A stretch of DNA of 64,000 bases from Trichomonas vaginalis G3 (Eukaryota > Parabasalia > Trichomonadida > Trichomonadidae): NCBI RefSeq assembly GCF_026262505.1, contig NC_067205.1:12958001-13022000 (forward strand), given 5' to 3'. The stretch's first letter is position 1; every line of letters begins with the position of its first letter. Positions 48,694 to 58,634 of the stretch are shown here, piece after piece. The position numbers and the translations under genes are program-made. The notes below the pieces were generated by a model. The model saw nothing but the letters and a program-made list of their open reading frames with translations, searched no databases and was not told where the DNA came from.

Positions 48694-51600
48694 GACATAC
48701 AGAAACAAATAAGTGAAAACGAAAAGAAACTAGAATATGACAGACACACAAAGAAACTCAATGAGTTAAACGTAGAGAAAAAGAAGAAAGAAGAACAACT
48801 GAAAGAACTAAGTACAGAGGAATATGCGAAAAAAGTGTCAGAAAAAGCAGCAGAAGTAGCAAAAATGGAACAAGATGTTATAAATTTGAAAAACCATACT
48901 ACTCAATATAAAGTACTGAAAGATGAAGAGATAAAACAAAAAGCCCTGAAGACATATATGGATAGCAATGAGTATAAAAAAGAAGTTGAAGCAAATGTAA
49001 AGGCAGAAAAACTTTTACAGTTGCAAAACCAAACCGTACAGTATGAAAACTTAGCACAAGAAAGTAAAAATAACGACGCAGCCATGCAAAAGGCAATGAA
49101 AAGCGCAGAATATATAAAAGCTAATAATGACTGGTTAGATGCCCAAGCCAACGCCAAAGCAGCCCAACTTATAGGGTCAATAAGGACAAAAATACAAGCG
49201 GATGAAGACAGTTCAAATGAAGCTTTAATGAATGCTGACTTTAAGAATGCCTTCGAAGCTCTTCATAGTAAGGTGAAACTAGTGAACGATTTCTCATCTG
49301 GAAAGAAACTGAAGTCTGAAGGTTTCGACAAAGAGTTAAGAGAAGTAGCACAAAATATGACGAAAATAACAGATGCAGCAACGAGACAGGCAGTTCAAAG
49401 TGCCTATGACGCCGTTAGAGCAGCTGTTGTGGAAAGTCAAGAAAAAGAGTTACAACAGACCAAAACAGACCTAGTAAATGCTTTCTTAAAAACGAAAAGT
49501 CAGGTAGGACATTATGCTGCAGATGGAACATATGTGCCAGCTGGTGGAATTTATGTGCCAGCTGGTGGAATTTATATACCACCAAACCCTCCAAGAGAAG
49601 CACCTGCACCGGGACTACCTAAAACATTTACATCGTCACATGGACACAGACACAGGCATGCACCAAAACCAACACAACAACCAACAGTTCAAAATCCAGC
49701 ACCACAACAACAACCAACACAACAACCAACAGTTCAAAATCCAGCACAGCAACCAACAGTTCAAAACCCTGCACCACAACAACAACCAACACAACAACCA
49801 ACAGTTCAAAATCCAGCACAGCAACCAACAGTTCAAAACCCTGCACAACAACAACCAACAGTTCAAAACCCTGCACAGCAACAACCACAAACAGAGCAAA
49901 GACATAAAAGAAGTAGAGAAAAAGGAAACCAAGAATTCTTAAAAATGCTTAAGGAAAATTATGGTTACCCAGATACTCTTGACTTTAGTGACAGATATAA
50001 AGAAGCTATTAGAAAGTTCAAGGAAGGAAATACTGACCCGAACCTATTTAGCTTTATGGTTCAGCATAAAATCGGATATAATCTCAAACCTGGAAAACAC
50101 AAGCTCGCTAAGGGATATGATTTAATAGCATATCATCCAAATGACATGGATGAATTTACTCCGAGATATTTGATGTCAGAGATAAATGATAATTCAACTA
50201 TCTTCATGAAACGCGTAAAAAATAGAGACGGAACGAAAGAAGAAAGGTTTATGAGTCCGGATGACTTAGAAAGGGAATTTGTTAAAAACGGTCTCGGAAT
50301 ATATGGAATGCCAGCAGATGATGTACAAGAAACTCCACAGGAAGAAGTTCAGATACAACCAGACATGGAAGAAATAGTTCAGCAACAACAGCTAGAAGAG
50401 CCAGAAGGAAACGAACAAATCCCTCCTTTGGAAACTAACTTCACAGAACTAGATGAAGATTTGGAACAGCCGAAAAATCTTGACCCTCAACAAGTGTATG
50501 AGGAGAATATGGAATCTTTCCAAGAGTCTAAGAAAAATTCGGCTGACATAGTAGAAGAATATCGAAAAATGTTTACCGACATACAAAAGACTCCAACATC
50601 AGATGAAAATATTCAGCATAGAATGGAAGTACTGAAAGATAATGTACGCAAATACAATAATCCTTTTTACTTACGACCATATAACGTTCAATCTTTGGCT
50701 GAACTCGGTGAAAATAAAAGGTTAAATTTCAACAAAACATATAGAAATGAAACATTGTTTAAAGTTCATTCAGAACCTAACCAATATGGAAACAAACCTA
50801 CTTTTGTTTCTGCAGACTATGGAACTACAATGAGATGGGGTCATAAAGCTAATCCGGATAGGTGGTTCATAAACTTACAACCTCAATTCCAAGAAGTTGT
50901 AGACGTAATGGAAGTGAATGGTGAACCAGATATAGCTGGTATTTTCAGCGCGGCTTTAATGCCATTGAAAGATATGAAAGATGCAGATATTTTGGACCAG
51001 TATGAAATGAACATGGCTGATGGAAATATAACACCTGACGTTCTAGAACATTTATCTCAAAGAACTACACAGAACCATAGAGATGGTATATTTGGTGAAG
51101 AGTTTAGAAAGAAAGTTAGGGAGACAGAAGGAAGAGAACCTATTGTACATGACCTTGCAAACGAAAGTTTGCAAAATGTCATAAAAACTTACTTTGCAGA
51201 CAATGAACCGAGAAGGGATGAATATTTAAGAAAACTCAAATGGACAGTACCAAATGAAATGTTAGTATTGAAAAACATGTTCCATGACAAAATAAAACCA
51301 ACTACAGAAATAAATGACGCAAGACTGAAACGTTGGGTAAAAGCTTTCCCATTCACAAAAGATATTATTGGTAACATGGAAAGAAAACCAGAATGGCTAC
51401 AAAAAACATATATTTGGAAACGAGCTTATTCCATATGGACAAGCTCTGTTTGAAGAGCTTGAACCGGAAACTCAGGAAAGAGTCATGCAAACAATAAGCG
51501 AAGACTCAAATACAAACTATGACAAAATCTTTCTAGGATATAGGTTACCTGAGATGGGCGACCAGAGCCCAAAGGCAAAAAGGACATGGGAAATTTACAA

Positions 51601-51820
51601 CATACTAGGTGAACATGAGGCAAAGATGCAACAACTTAAAGCAGAGGGCAAGTTACCAAAAGCGACACCAAAGAAGAAGAGAAGAGTAGAACAAAGTGAA
51701 AGTAGTGAAGAAGTAATTTCATCTAGTGAAAGTAGTGGCAATGAAGGAAAAAGAATAGTTAAAAATTCAGTCAGGAAGAAAGTAAAGCTTGGTCCGAGTG
51801 GGTTTTATTATGACATATAA
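48694..51820 (+). pseudogene. Outer Polinton structural-type gene, 3' part
   Basis: Directly after the right TIR and target duplication a long coding stretch continues. It opens with about 280 residues of coiled coil (Lys/Glu-rich heptads from 48700 to ~49480), then YVPAGGIYVPAGGIYIPP, a Pro/Gln repeat tract (49672-49890), a folded-looking region (FKEGNTDPNLFSFMVQHKIGYNLKPGKHKLAKGYDLIAYHPNDMDEF), another acidic linker and a C-terminal domain near 50690-51400. The end is Ser/Glu- and Lys-rich. A very long fibrous virion protein is my guess; no family recognised. Broken, about one break besides the insertion. Confidence 0.6.
49672..49890 (+). repeat. Pro/Gln-coding tandem repeat
   Basis: Repeats of a unit coding QQPTVQNPA with PQQQPT variants, at DNA level CAACCAACAGTTCAAAA with near-perfect copies arranged in a higher-order 66-bp period. 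Probably length-variable by slippage. Confidence 0.85.
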
Positions 51821-51852
51821 ATCCAACTATTCTATATTTTTACCCATATGAA

Positions 51853-53460
51853 ATGTACGCCGCTCAGAATATAACGCCAACAGTTTTGGATGCCATGAAC
51901 GGAAATGTTTCCGAATGGTATAACGAATGCGACAATGCCATTAGAAGGTCAGAAATAGTTCCTGGAACTTACGAATATACAACTGCTGTTTCTTATGGAA
52001 ATGTAGGTGAGTTTGGAGAAGGTTCTTCAACAACAGTAGATATTGCATGCGACAGGTTTCACATTATTTCTATTGACAACTCATTCTTATACGTGGAACA
52101 AGACATTGAAATAAAACCTTCTGCCAAGTTGTCTGACAAGAAAGGTTGCAATGGAATTTTCTATGTCGGATACCAATATGCTCCAGAAGTTTTCATGGGA
52201 TATAAGATATATTCTAACTCTGACTTAGTTCAAACAGTAACATGGGCAAACTATGAATGGTTCGCTTTGAGAAACTCAGTACAACCACAAGCTAGAGAAC
52301 AAACAGACCAGTATGCAAATATTAAAAAAATAAGAAGACTTGACCCTAACGTTCCAGGAGTTTATGTTAACCTTTCTGGTTCAAATGGAACTGCTGCCAC
52401 TAAAGTAAAACTGAAACTTAGAGTTCCTTTGTCATCTTTCCTCATCTTCAGGTTTTTAAGATACTTGCCAAACTGGGCAGGAAAAATTTCTATTGAACTT
52501 ACTCCAAGCAAAAATAACTTAGTCATTGCACCAACACAAGACCCATTCACTATTACAGACGTAAAGGGAACAAATCAAACATCATTCGCCGAATTTTGCA
52601 AAGACAAAGTTGACTTAGACTTTGGTTTCTCAAACTTCAACAATGAAGTAAACTATTATTTCAATGCTGCTGAAACTGCTTGGGACCCAGTTAAGTTCAC
52701 ATGCGAAAAGTTTGAATGCAAGAGAATAGAAAGCAGACTTGCAGTCTATATGTTGGACCCAGATATTTCAAATGCTTTAGCTGCCAAATATATTGCAGTT
52801 CCACTTATGTTCCCTATACACCAAATATCTGTCAAAGACTTTGCAGGTGAAGTTGGAAACCAAAGTGCTGACCCAGGTGCAAGAACAGACATTGCTTTAA
52901 CAACTGCAATGAAACATGCAGATACTATGTTTGTACTGTTCAGACGAACTATAAATGACTATTCTTGTTTCTACAACCCTGGTATTAAATATCATATAAA
53001 CATAGATGGCAAATATTATCCAAGAGAAGAATATTCTACAGTTGAAGATATGAGGTCATACAACTTGACATTAGATGCTATGAACTTTAACAACAACTTC
53101 ACAACAACTATTAACCCTGAGATGCAAAGTTCTATTATGCCATATGTGAAAGTATGGACTCATACAGGAGGTCAAAAAACTCAATATACAAATGGAGACC
53201 GTTCAAACTTTTGGCTTGGCATTCCATTTGCTGACTCAGAAGACTTTATGGGTGGTATTTCAACTGTTGGTACTGTACAAATACAATATACTGGTGACAG
53301 AGACGGTCCAGATGAATTGAGAGCAAAGAAGTTTACAAAACCAATAGCACTTTTCACGGAAGATGCTCTTTTGAAGATTCGTTCGATGAAACCTGCTGGG
53401 GCTCCTCAGATTGGCATAACGACAGCTTCCATCGAGCAGATTTTGGCAGCAGGTCAGTAA
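51853..53460 (+). CDS. Major capsid protein (double jelly-roll), outer Polinton
   Basis: 535 residues from ATG 51853, preceded by ATATTTTTACCCATATGAA. Homologous over most of its length to 45642-47216 but clearly diverged: common landmarks are the early FYVGYQYAPEVFMGYKIYSNSDLVQ segment against FWIGFDDAFYAVAGYQILANGRIVYS, the central LRVPLSSFLIFRFLRYLPNWAGKISIEL, and the late segment TMFVLFRRTINDYSCFYNPGIKYHINI against SIWALFRKKDNYYVNFENPKFKYLQL. These paired matches are the strongest sign that both are capsid shell proteins. The divergence means that the two Polintons belong to different lineages. Its last ~107 bases overlap the end of the convergent gene at 53354. Frame open throughout. Confidence 0.8.
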   Translation: MYAAQNITPTVLDAMNGNVSEWYNECDNAIRRSEIVPGTYEYTTAVSYGNVGEFGEGSSTTVDIACDRFHIISIDNSFLYVEQDIEIKPSAKLSDKKGCNGIFYVGYQYAPEVFMGYKIYSNSDLVQTVTWANYEWFALRNSVQPQAREQTDQYANIKKIRRLDPNVPGVYVNLSGSNGTAATKVKLKLRVPLSSFLIFRFLRYLPNWAGKISIELTPSKNNLVIAPTQDPFTITDVKGTNQTSFAEFCKDKVDLDFGFSNFNNEVNYYFNAAETAWDPVKFTCEKFECKRIESRLAVYMLDPDISNALAAKYIAVPLMFPIHQISVKDFAGEVGNQSADPGARTDIALTTAMKHADTMFVLFRRTINDYSCFYNPGIKYHINIDGKYYPREEYSTVEDMRSYNLTLDAMNFNNNFTTTINPEMQSSIMPYVKVWTHTGGQKTQYTNGDRSNFWLGIPFADSEDFMGGISTVGTVQIQYTGDRDGPDELRAKKFTKPIALFTEDALLKIRSMKPAGAPQIGITTASIEQILAAGQ

Positions 53461-53773
53461 GTTGTTCTTGAACTGACTTCTCACCATCGTAAATAGTTAT
53501 GACACCTGTTTTGACATAATACTGTATTATAAACTTTCCTTTAGTAATATCGGTCAGTTTTGAAGTTATATTTTTGTCTGCTTCAAGAACTTTCACCATT
53601 TCGGTTATACCAACTTTCTTTGCTTTATGAAAATATTTTGGTTCAGCAAATATTGCTATTCTATAACATTTACCATTGTTTGTATAAAGAACTATTCTGT
53701 CAATGTATTTGTATTGTTTGTGTGTGTAAACTTTGTTTTGCTTCAATTCAAAGAGATATCCGAATACGTCCAT
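53354..53773 (-). CDS. 139-aa protein, outer Polinton
   Basis: ATG 53773 (Met-Asp-Val-Phe-Gly-Tyr-Leu). Residues 1-95 look like a compact alpha/beta domain (YLFELKQNKVYTHKQYKYIDRIVLYTNNGKCYRIAIFAEPKYFHKAKKVGITEMVKVLEADKNI); the end is polar. Its 3' end overlaps the end of the capsid gene on the other strand by about 107 bases. It diverges from 53792 with only 18 bases between start codons, matching the arrangement 31334/31360 in the inner element. No family recognised. Frame intact. Confidence 0.6.
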   Translation of the reverse strand: MDVFGYLFELKQNKVYTHKQYKYIDRIVLYTNNGKCYRIAIFAEPKYFHKAKKVGITEMVKVLEADKNITSKLTDITKGKFIIQYYVKTGVITIYDGEKSVQEQLTDLLPKSARWKLSLCQSEEPQQVSSNESSKEHLP

Positions 53774-53791
53774 CTTTTTATTCTAAGTAAA
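53774..53791. promoter_or_regulatory. 18-bp bidirectional promoter
   Basis: CTTTTTATTCTAAGTAAA is the whole space between divergent ATGs at 53773 (minus) and 53792 (plus). It carries TTTTTATTCT, the short motif found before many genes here. Confidence 0.55.
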
Positions 53792-54373
53792 ATGTCATTT
53801 CCGAAAAATAGAAGCGTAAGTGTTTCAAAAGGTTTAATGGCGGTGGCAGATGTGAAGTTAAATTCACCAACTCAAACAAACAGTCAAAGTGTTATTGTCA
53901 ATGTCAAAGACAGAGATGTTGAAATGGGGAAACCATACGAAGACGAAGATGGTATAACAATAGTTCCTGCAAAAGAACAACCAACATACCCTGAAGTCAA
54001 CAGAGACTTAAGTTCTGTTGCAGATATTCGAAACGACTACCAACAACTGAAAGACAAACTTCAAACTCAGGAGAAGATTTGTCAAGCTTTAAGTATAATG
54101 TTAAACTTGGTCGAACACAACCCTGTAAAAGTGAACTCATATGTCATTGCACCTCATGAAGTTTTGAAAGAACTATTGAAACTTTTGACAGAGGCAGACG
54201 ATATAAACATCAAAGAAATAGAACCCGACATTAGTTGCTGTGGTGTTTCATATAATGTCATTGACAAGATATACGTTATGAAAGGAGGTGAAACGTTGAA
54301 CTTAAAATATAGTTTCCCAGACGTTATAAAAATATTTGACGACCACAACATTTCATTAAAATTTATTTGCTAA
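53792..54373 (+). CDS. Conserved Polinton protein with CCG motif, outer copy
   Basis: ATG 53792 (Met-Ser-Phe-Pro-Lys-Asn) is chosen over the longer frame because of the divergent promoter just upstream. 193 residues: a polar, low-complexity N-terminal half with a short coiled coil (DIRNDYQQLKDKLQTQEKI), then the conserved module LSIMLNLVEHNPVKVNSYVIAPHEVLKELLKLLTEADDINIKEIEPDISCCGVSYNVIDKIYVMKGGETLNLKYS shared with 31360-32010. The pair of cysteines followed by Gly and the closing GGETLNLKYS/GVEFKYKYS strand are the clearest marks. It overlaps nothing and is followed after four bases by the penton-like gene. Function unknown; probably virion. Frame intact. Confidence 0.7.
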   Translation: MSFPKNRSVSVSKGLMAVADVKLNSPTQTNSQSVIVNVKDRDVEMGKPYEDEDGITIVPAKEQPTYPEVNRDLSSVADIRNDYQQLKDKLQTQEKICQALSIMLNLVEHNPVKVNSYVIAPHEVLKELLKLLTEADDINIKEIEPDISCCGVSYNVIDKIYVMKGGETLNLKYSFPDVIKIFDDHNISLKFIC

Positions 54374-54377
54374 GTAA

Positions 54378-55160
54378 ATGGCAGAAGACATAATGGTTTA
54401 TACTATTACGACTAAAAACCCTGAGTCATATAATTCTATAACAACAAACTTACAAAGTCCTCAAGGACGGTATTGTAAACTAACCTTAAACACAATGACG
54501 ACTAAAGCCTGTTTTGCTCTTTTGACACCAGAAGACTTTATTGTTGTGAATGGTAAAAAATACTCCTTTGAAGATACATATTCTGAAATACCACCAACAG
54601 GTTTTGTTGACTTATTTAATACTTTAAGTACGGGTGTAACATGTGCTGCAACTAGAGCAGGTTTCATTATGTTTGGATGTCCGACTGAGTTTACTATAAA
54701 CGATATGAGCTATAATATAAAACTTATATCTGGTTTTTACTACCAACAGTTTCCTATAACAGGAAAAGGTGTCATACAAGGAATGTCTATTCCATTGACA
54801 TTAAGCACACCAATCTTATATATTGTTTCAAACTTAGGTTCAAAGTGTTATTCGAATGTCGACAGAAACTATTATGACCAAAAGATACTTATGCGTATAA
54901 ACAATACTTTCTCTGCTGGTTTGCCTATTGTTCATTCGAATGCAGAATTTTCAACCTTAGTGAACTCAAACACTTTGGCAAGTATAACGTTGATATTAGT
55001 TGACGCAAACTTTGTTCCTGTAAAACTTTTATGTCCTATGTATTTGTCAATGACGGCAGAAAGTTTCGAATTGGAAGATGCAACTGGTGAAAGTATTGTA
55101 TTACAAGAACAACTTCAACAACAAATAGCTCAAGAACAACAAATGCAACAAATGGAATAA
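54378..55160 (+). CDS. Penton-like minor capsid candidate, outer Polinton
   Basis: 260 residues, starting AEDIMVYTITTKNPESYNSITTNLQSPQGRYCKLTLNTMTTKACFALLTPEDFIVVNGKKYSFEDTY. The strand-rich pattern and start resemble 32237-33012 in the inner element. Later segments (GVIQGMSIPLTLSTPILYIVSNLG, NTLASITLILVDANFVPVKLLCPMYLSMTAESFEL) alternate polar and apolar residues as in a jelly-roll. The end is Gln-rich (LQQQIAQEQQMQQME). Polintons carry a single-jelly-roll penton beside the major capsid protein, and this gene fits by size, place and pattern; it is still inference. Only four bases separate it from the gene before. Frame intact. Confidence 0.55.
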   Translation: MAEDIMVYTITTKNPESYNSITTNLQSPQGRYCKLTLNTMTTKACFALLTPEDFIVVNGKKYSFEDTYSEIPPTGFVDLFNTLSTGVTCAATRAGFIMFGCPTEFTINDMSYNIKLISGFYYQQFPITGKGVIQGMSIPLTLSTPILYIVSNLGSKCYSNVDRNYYDQKILMRINNTFSAGLPIVHSNAEFSTLVNSNTLASITLILVDANFVPVKLLCPMYLSMTAESFELEDATGESIVLQEQLQQQIAQEQQMQQME

Positions 55161-55205
55161 CAAAGTCGAGAATAAAAAAATAATATTTTTTTTATTTTTA
55201 TAAAA

Positions 55206-56441
55206 ATGTACAGAATAGATGTTTCAGATTTTTATGACTTCCAAGCATTCGGAAATATGTGTCCATTTCGAGACTATAACAAAGCAGTCGAGAATTTGAA
55301 ACGTTTAGTCATTTATGTCGACTCTGCCCCAGAATGTTATGTTATGAAAGAATGGGATGTAGTCTTTAACAAACCTAAAGCGACAATAGTTTCAGAACAA
55401 GAATGTAGACAGAAACTTAAGAAAATAAAAGTCGTACAAGTTGGCATGAAGATGTTAGATGCTTGGGATATCTTATTGTCAAAGTTAGAAGATTTTTCAG
55501 TTCGTGGTATAAAGTTTTATACACCTTCTCCAAACTTCTATTCTATCTTCACTGGATATAAATATGAACAAGTAGAATGGAAAGAAAATATTATAGAAGC
55601 TTGGTTAGACCATGTCAAAGAAATTATATGCAATGGAAACGAAAAAGTTTATGAGTATATCTTATGTTGGTTTGCAAACATCTTACAACATCCAAGTGCT
55701 AAAAATGAAACTGCTCTCATTATAATTGGAAAACAAGGAACAGGTAAGAACACATTCTTTACAGATATCTTATGCAAACTGTTAGAAGGTTATTCGAACC
55801 CTAATATGACAAACTTAGAAAACATCTGCGGTAAATTTAACTCTTCAATTGAGAATATGAAACTTATAGTTTGCAATGAACTTCAAAGTATAGATACAAC
55901 AAAAATTTTGAACTCAGATGCTTTGAAGAGTCTTATAACAGATAAAGTTGGAGTTGTTGAAAGAAAGTATAAAGACTCAAGAGTTTGTGAAAATGTTGCA
56001 AACTTCATTATGGTTTCAAACAATGCTGTTCCGATGAAGTTAGAAAGTTCCGATAGAAGATATGTAGTTGTCAGAACGTCAGATTCTCATATGCAAGATA
56101 CTGAATATTTTGACGACTTAGCAGAATGTTTGACATCTGACTTTTACAACCACTTGTTCTCATATTTCATGACATTAGATATTTCAAAGTTCAATCCAAG
56201 ACAAATTCCACATACCGAAGAGAGACAAACATTGTTAGAAGCAAACAAGAGTGTTTATGAACTGTTCATAGATGAAAGCGACTTTGAGTGTTTAGATGAA
56301 AGGTCTTTATATGATGAATATAAACAATATTGTCAAGAGTATGGTTATATGCCAGCGTCTAAACGTACATTCTTGGCAAATGTCAAAAGTCTTTTAGATG
56401 TTGAGAATGGTGTATATACAAAGAAAAATTTTTCTGAGTAA
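55206..56441 (+). CDS. SF3 (D5-like) helicase, outer Polinton
   Basis: 411 residues from ATG 55206, after an AT-rich tract ending TTTTATTTTTATAAAA. The C-terminal two-thirds is a superfamily-3 helicase ATPase: Walker A IIIGKQGTGKNTFFTDIL near residue 172, Walker B KLIVCNELQS near 220, motif C/sensor ANFIMVSNNAVPMK near 263 with the arginine finger region SSDRRYVVVRTSD just after. The N-terminal ~165 residues show no primase motif I can see. D5-like SF3 helicases unwind DNA at replication forks of poxviruses, other large DNA viruses, virophages and some Polinton-like viruses; most Polintons with protein-primed polymerases lack them. Frame intact. Confidence 0.85.
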   Translation: MYRIDVSDFYDFQAFGNMCPFRDYNKAVENLKRLVIYVDSAPECYVMKEWDVVFNKPKATIVSEQECRQKLKKIKVVQVGMKMLDAWDILLSKLEDFSVRGIKFYTPSPNFYSIFTGYKYEQVEWKENIIEAWLDHVKEIICNGNEKVYEYILCWFANILQHPSAKNETALIIIGKQGTGKNTFFTDILCKLLEGYSNPNMTNLENICGKFNSSIENMKLIVCNELQSIDTTKILNSDALKSLITDKVGVVERKYKDSRVCENVANFIMVSNNAVPMKLESSDRRYVVVRTSDSHMQDTEYFDDLAECLTSDFYNHLFSYFMTLDISKFNPRQIPHTEERQTLLEANKSVYELFIDESDFECLDERSLYDEYKQYCQEYGYMPASKRTFLANVKSLLDVENGVYTKKNFSE

Positions 56442-56479
56442 ATTTTAAAAAAAAATATTTTTTTTATTCTGAAGAAAAG

Positions 56480-56899
56480 ATGACGAAATATATTTCAGTA
56501 AACAAGTACATGTCAGGACTTAAAGAAGAACTAGAACCATTCACATATTTGAATGTTTACTTCTACCATTTTGAAAAGTCTTCATTCAGCAAAGTTTGGA
56601 ACATCGAACCAGTTAAGTTTGCTATTGTGACTAAAAATGGTGCGAAATTTGAAGACTTAGACATAGAAGGTTTGTTAACAGTCAAAGAAAGTTTTGACAG
56701 AAGGTTTTCAAACCTTAAAGAAGGCAAAGCATACAAACTTGTTATACCTTATGAACCAAAGAAGACAGACGACTATGAATATTATGAGTCTAAAGTTGTA
56801 GAAGTTCAAGGTAAATTGGGTAAAAAGATTTTAGAGTCTAAGCCAGTGTTTACTCCTAAAGAGGAAGAGAACATTGACATTGACCCAGAAATGTTCTAA
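56480..56899 (+). CDS. 139-aa protein, outer Polinton, possible DNA-binding accessory
   Basis: Preceded by TTTTTTTTATTCTGAAGAAA, a clear case of the short promoter motif. Residues 1-115 look beta-rich (FTYLNVYFYHFEKSSFSKVWNIEPVKFAIVTKNGAKFEDLDIEGLLTVKESFDRRFSNLKEGKAYKLVIPYEPK) and the end is acidic (PKEEENIDIDPEMF). A small beta-barrel with an acidic tail directly after a replicative helicase recalls single-stranded-DNA-binding proteins of phages and adeno-like viruses. This is inference from layout and composition; no motif proves it. Frame intact. Confidence 0.5.
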   Translation: MTKYISVNKYMSGLKEELEPFTYLNVYFYHFEKSSFSKVWNIEPVKFAIVTKNGAKFEDLDIEGLLTVKESFDRRFSNLKEGKAYKLVIPYEPKKTDDYEYYESKVVEVQGKLGKKILESKPVFTPKEEENIDIDPEMF

Positions 56900-56915
56900 A
56901 AATAAAATTTTATTT

Positions 56916-57353
56916 TTACATGTCAAATTTCTTCTTCGGTGGAACTGGTTCTTTCTTCTCTTCTTCTACTTTCTTTTCTTTCTTCTTCTTTTCTGGTGGA
57001 GTTATGTCAAATTTCTCCGAACCATATTTATGTAAAAGTTCTTTGTCCTTTAATAGCTCTTCTATTCTGTTTTCTATTTCATCTTCAAGAACAGCGCATG
57101 TGTCTTCTTTGCATTCTAAGAACTTTTGTTGGACTTCATCTTTCCAATCGGCGTCATCTCTGTCAACAAGTCTGTCATTGACAAATTTTAAAACTTCTCT
57201 GCTTAATGTTTTATGGTTCTTGTCATATTCCCAGAAACAGAACTTTAGAACAAATTCACCTTTCTTGTATACACTATGTAAGATTTTATGGTCTACAGAT
57301 GTTTTGCTGTCAAAAAGTTTGTCTCGAATATAGATAGCGAAATCGCTAGACAT
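56916..57353 (-). CDS. 145-aa Lys-rich-tailed protein, outer Polinton
   Basis: ATG 57353, with TTTTTATCTTTTAGAAA just before it on its strand. An N-terminal helical/acidic domain (SSDFAIYIRDKLFDSKTSVDHKILHSVYKKGEFVLKFCFWEYDKNHKTLSREVLKFVNDRLVDRDDADW) is followed by a long Glu/Lys helix and a basic Pro/Lys tail (PPEKKKKEKKVEEEKKEPVPPKKKFDM). It converges on 56480-56899 and diverges from the ATPase locus at 57390. No family recognised. Frame intact. Confidence 0.6.
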   Translation of the reverse strand: MSSDFAIYIRDKLFDSKTSVDHKILHSVYKKGEFVLKFCFWEYDKNHKTLSREVLKFVNDRLVDRDDADWKDEVQQKFLECKEDTCAVLEDEIENRIEELLKDKELLHKYGSEKFDITPPEKKKKEKKVEEEKKEPVPPKKKFDM

Positions 57354-57389
57354 TTTCTAAAAGATAAAAATTTTAATTTTTCTAAAAAT

Positions 57390-58261
57390 ATGTTAGAAAA
57401 AAAGTTTGCTGACATTGACAAAAAATTTGAGAATGTTTTAAATAAGAACAAGAGGAAGTTGGAAAATGCTCAGATAAAATCCATACATGACAAGTTCTTA
57501 TTTGCTCAGAATGGTATAAAGGTCTAATTGCACCACCTGGGTCGGGTAAGACTTTCACTTATCTTAAAATGGCTGCACAACAACAAGAACTAGATGAGAA
57601 GAACCCATTCTATGAGTTAGTTGTCATTTGTAGTACTTCGGGTCAATTTGACCAAACCGTCAATTCGTTCAAAGATATTATAAAGAAGTCTAAGTTGTAT
57701 GTATAAAGGATACTGAGTTGTTAGATTGGATAAAGAAGTACCAAAGAAGAGTTTTGAAATATAATGCTATAAATGAGTATATAAATTCTAAGTTTAAAGA
57801 CCCAAATGAGGAAATGCAGAGAATATTAGAGAAGAAACTTCAGAAACAAACAGAAAGAGATAGAATACATTTCGAAGAAATTGCAATCTTACGATTGGAA
57901 AACGTACCCTCATAGGTGTCTTCTTATCTTAGATGATTTCGCCTCTCATCCTTTGTTAAAGAATAGAGAACAAGACATGTGTCGAATTCTCAAGAAACTT
58001 AGGCACTTTAACATTTCAGTTGTCATTTGTGTACAGACAGCCAAGAGTTTAAGTAAGGATGTTAAAAGAATACTTACTGACATAATACTTTTCCCCGGAT
58101 TGTCCGAAGACGATTTCATGGAACTTATGAAAGAGTCCATGGCAGGTAAGTTTGACAGATATGAATTATGGGAGAAGTACAAAGTCATACAAGACCCTCA
58201 TACTTCTTTCAGAATTCATATCTACGCAAACAAAGTTCAAATTGTAAAAAGTCAAGCTTGA
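57390..58261 (+). pseudogene. Packaging ATPase (FtsK/HerA, A32-like), outer Polinton
   Basis: Walker A PPGSGKTFTYLKM lies near 57532, Walker B CLLILDDFASHP near 57915, and the sensor region VVICVQTAKSLSKDVKRILTDIILFPGLSEDDF follows. The whole order matches the ATPase at 30051-30883. Would drive DNA into the capsid. Broken, about two breaks. Confidence 0.8.
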
Positions 58262-58634
58262 AAATTAAATGTTTAGTCTTAGTAAGTCTGTTGTGGTGCT
58301 GGGGCTGTCAGTTCTTCTGGCTTTGGAAGGCATTCAGGAAGAGGAACGTCAGTCATCCGTTTGTGTCCTGTCAGAAGGAAAATTTTTTCCAGTTGTCGGG
58401 AAAATTTTTTCTGAAGTTCGACCAAAAAGTTCTCAATTTTCGAAAATTTGAATGGTTTACGGACGGACAACTGGAAGCGTTCTTCCTGTCTTCGGGAAAA
58501 TTTTTTCCAGTTGTCGGGAAAATTTTTTCCTGTCGGATGGAAGGACTCGGAATGCCAGAAGGATTTGACGAGGCAATTTACCTCATTGAGCTACCTGAGC
58601 CATCTGAAGTCAAGCGTAAAAATAAAGAGTGCAT
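58262..58634. repeat. Degenerate region with GGAAAATTTTTTCC repeats
   Basis: The near-palindrome GGAAAATTTTTTCC or its close variant occurs four times: about 58378, 58400, 58496 and 58518, in two pairs spaced ~22 bp, each pair joined by AGTTGTCG. Short Pro/Glu-rich frames exist on both strands; none is convincing as a gene. Confidence 0.55.

Noticed and set aside
49628-49932. Minus-strand Val/Leu- and Trp-rich frames
   Set aside because: Antisense of the Pro/Gln-coding repeat.
56920-57333. Plus-strand Ser/Phe-rich frame
   Set aside because: It is the antisense of the Lys/Glu-rich minus-strand gene; composition follows from the complement.
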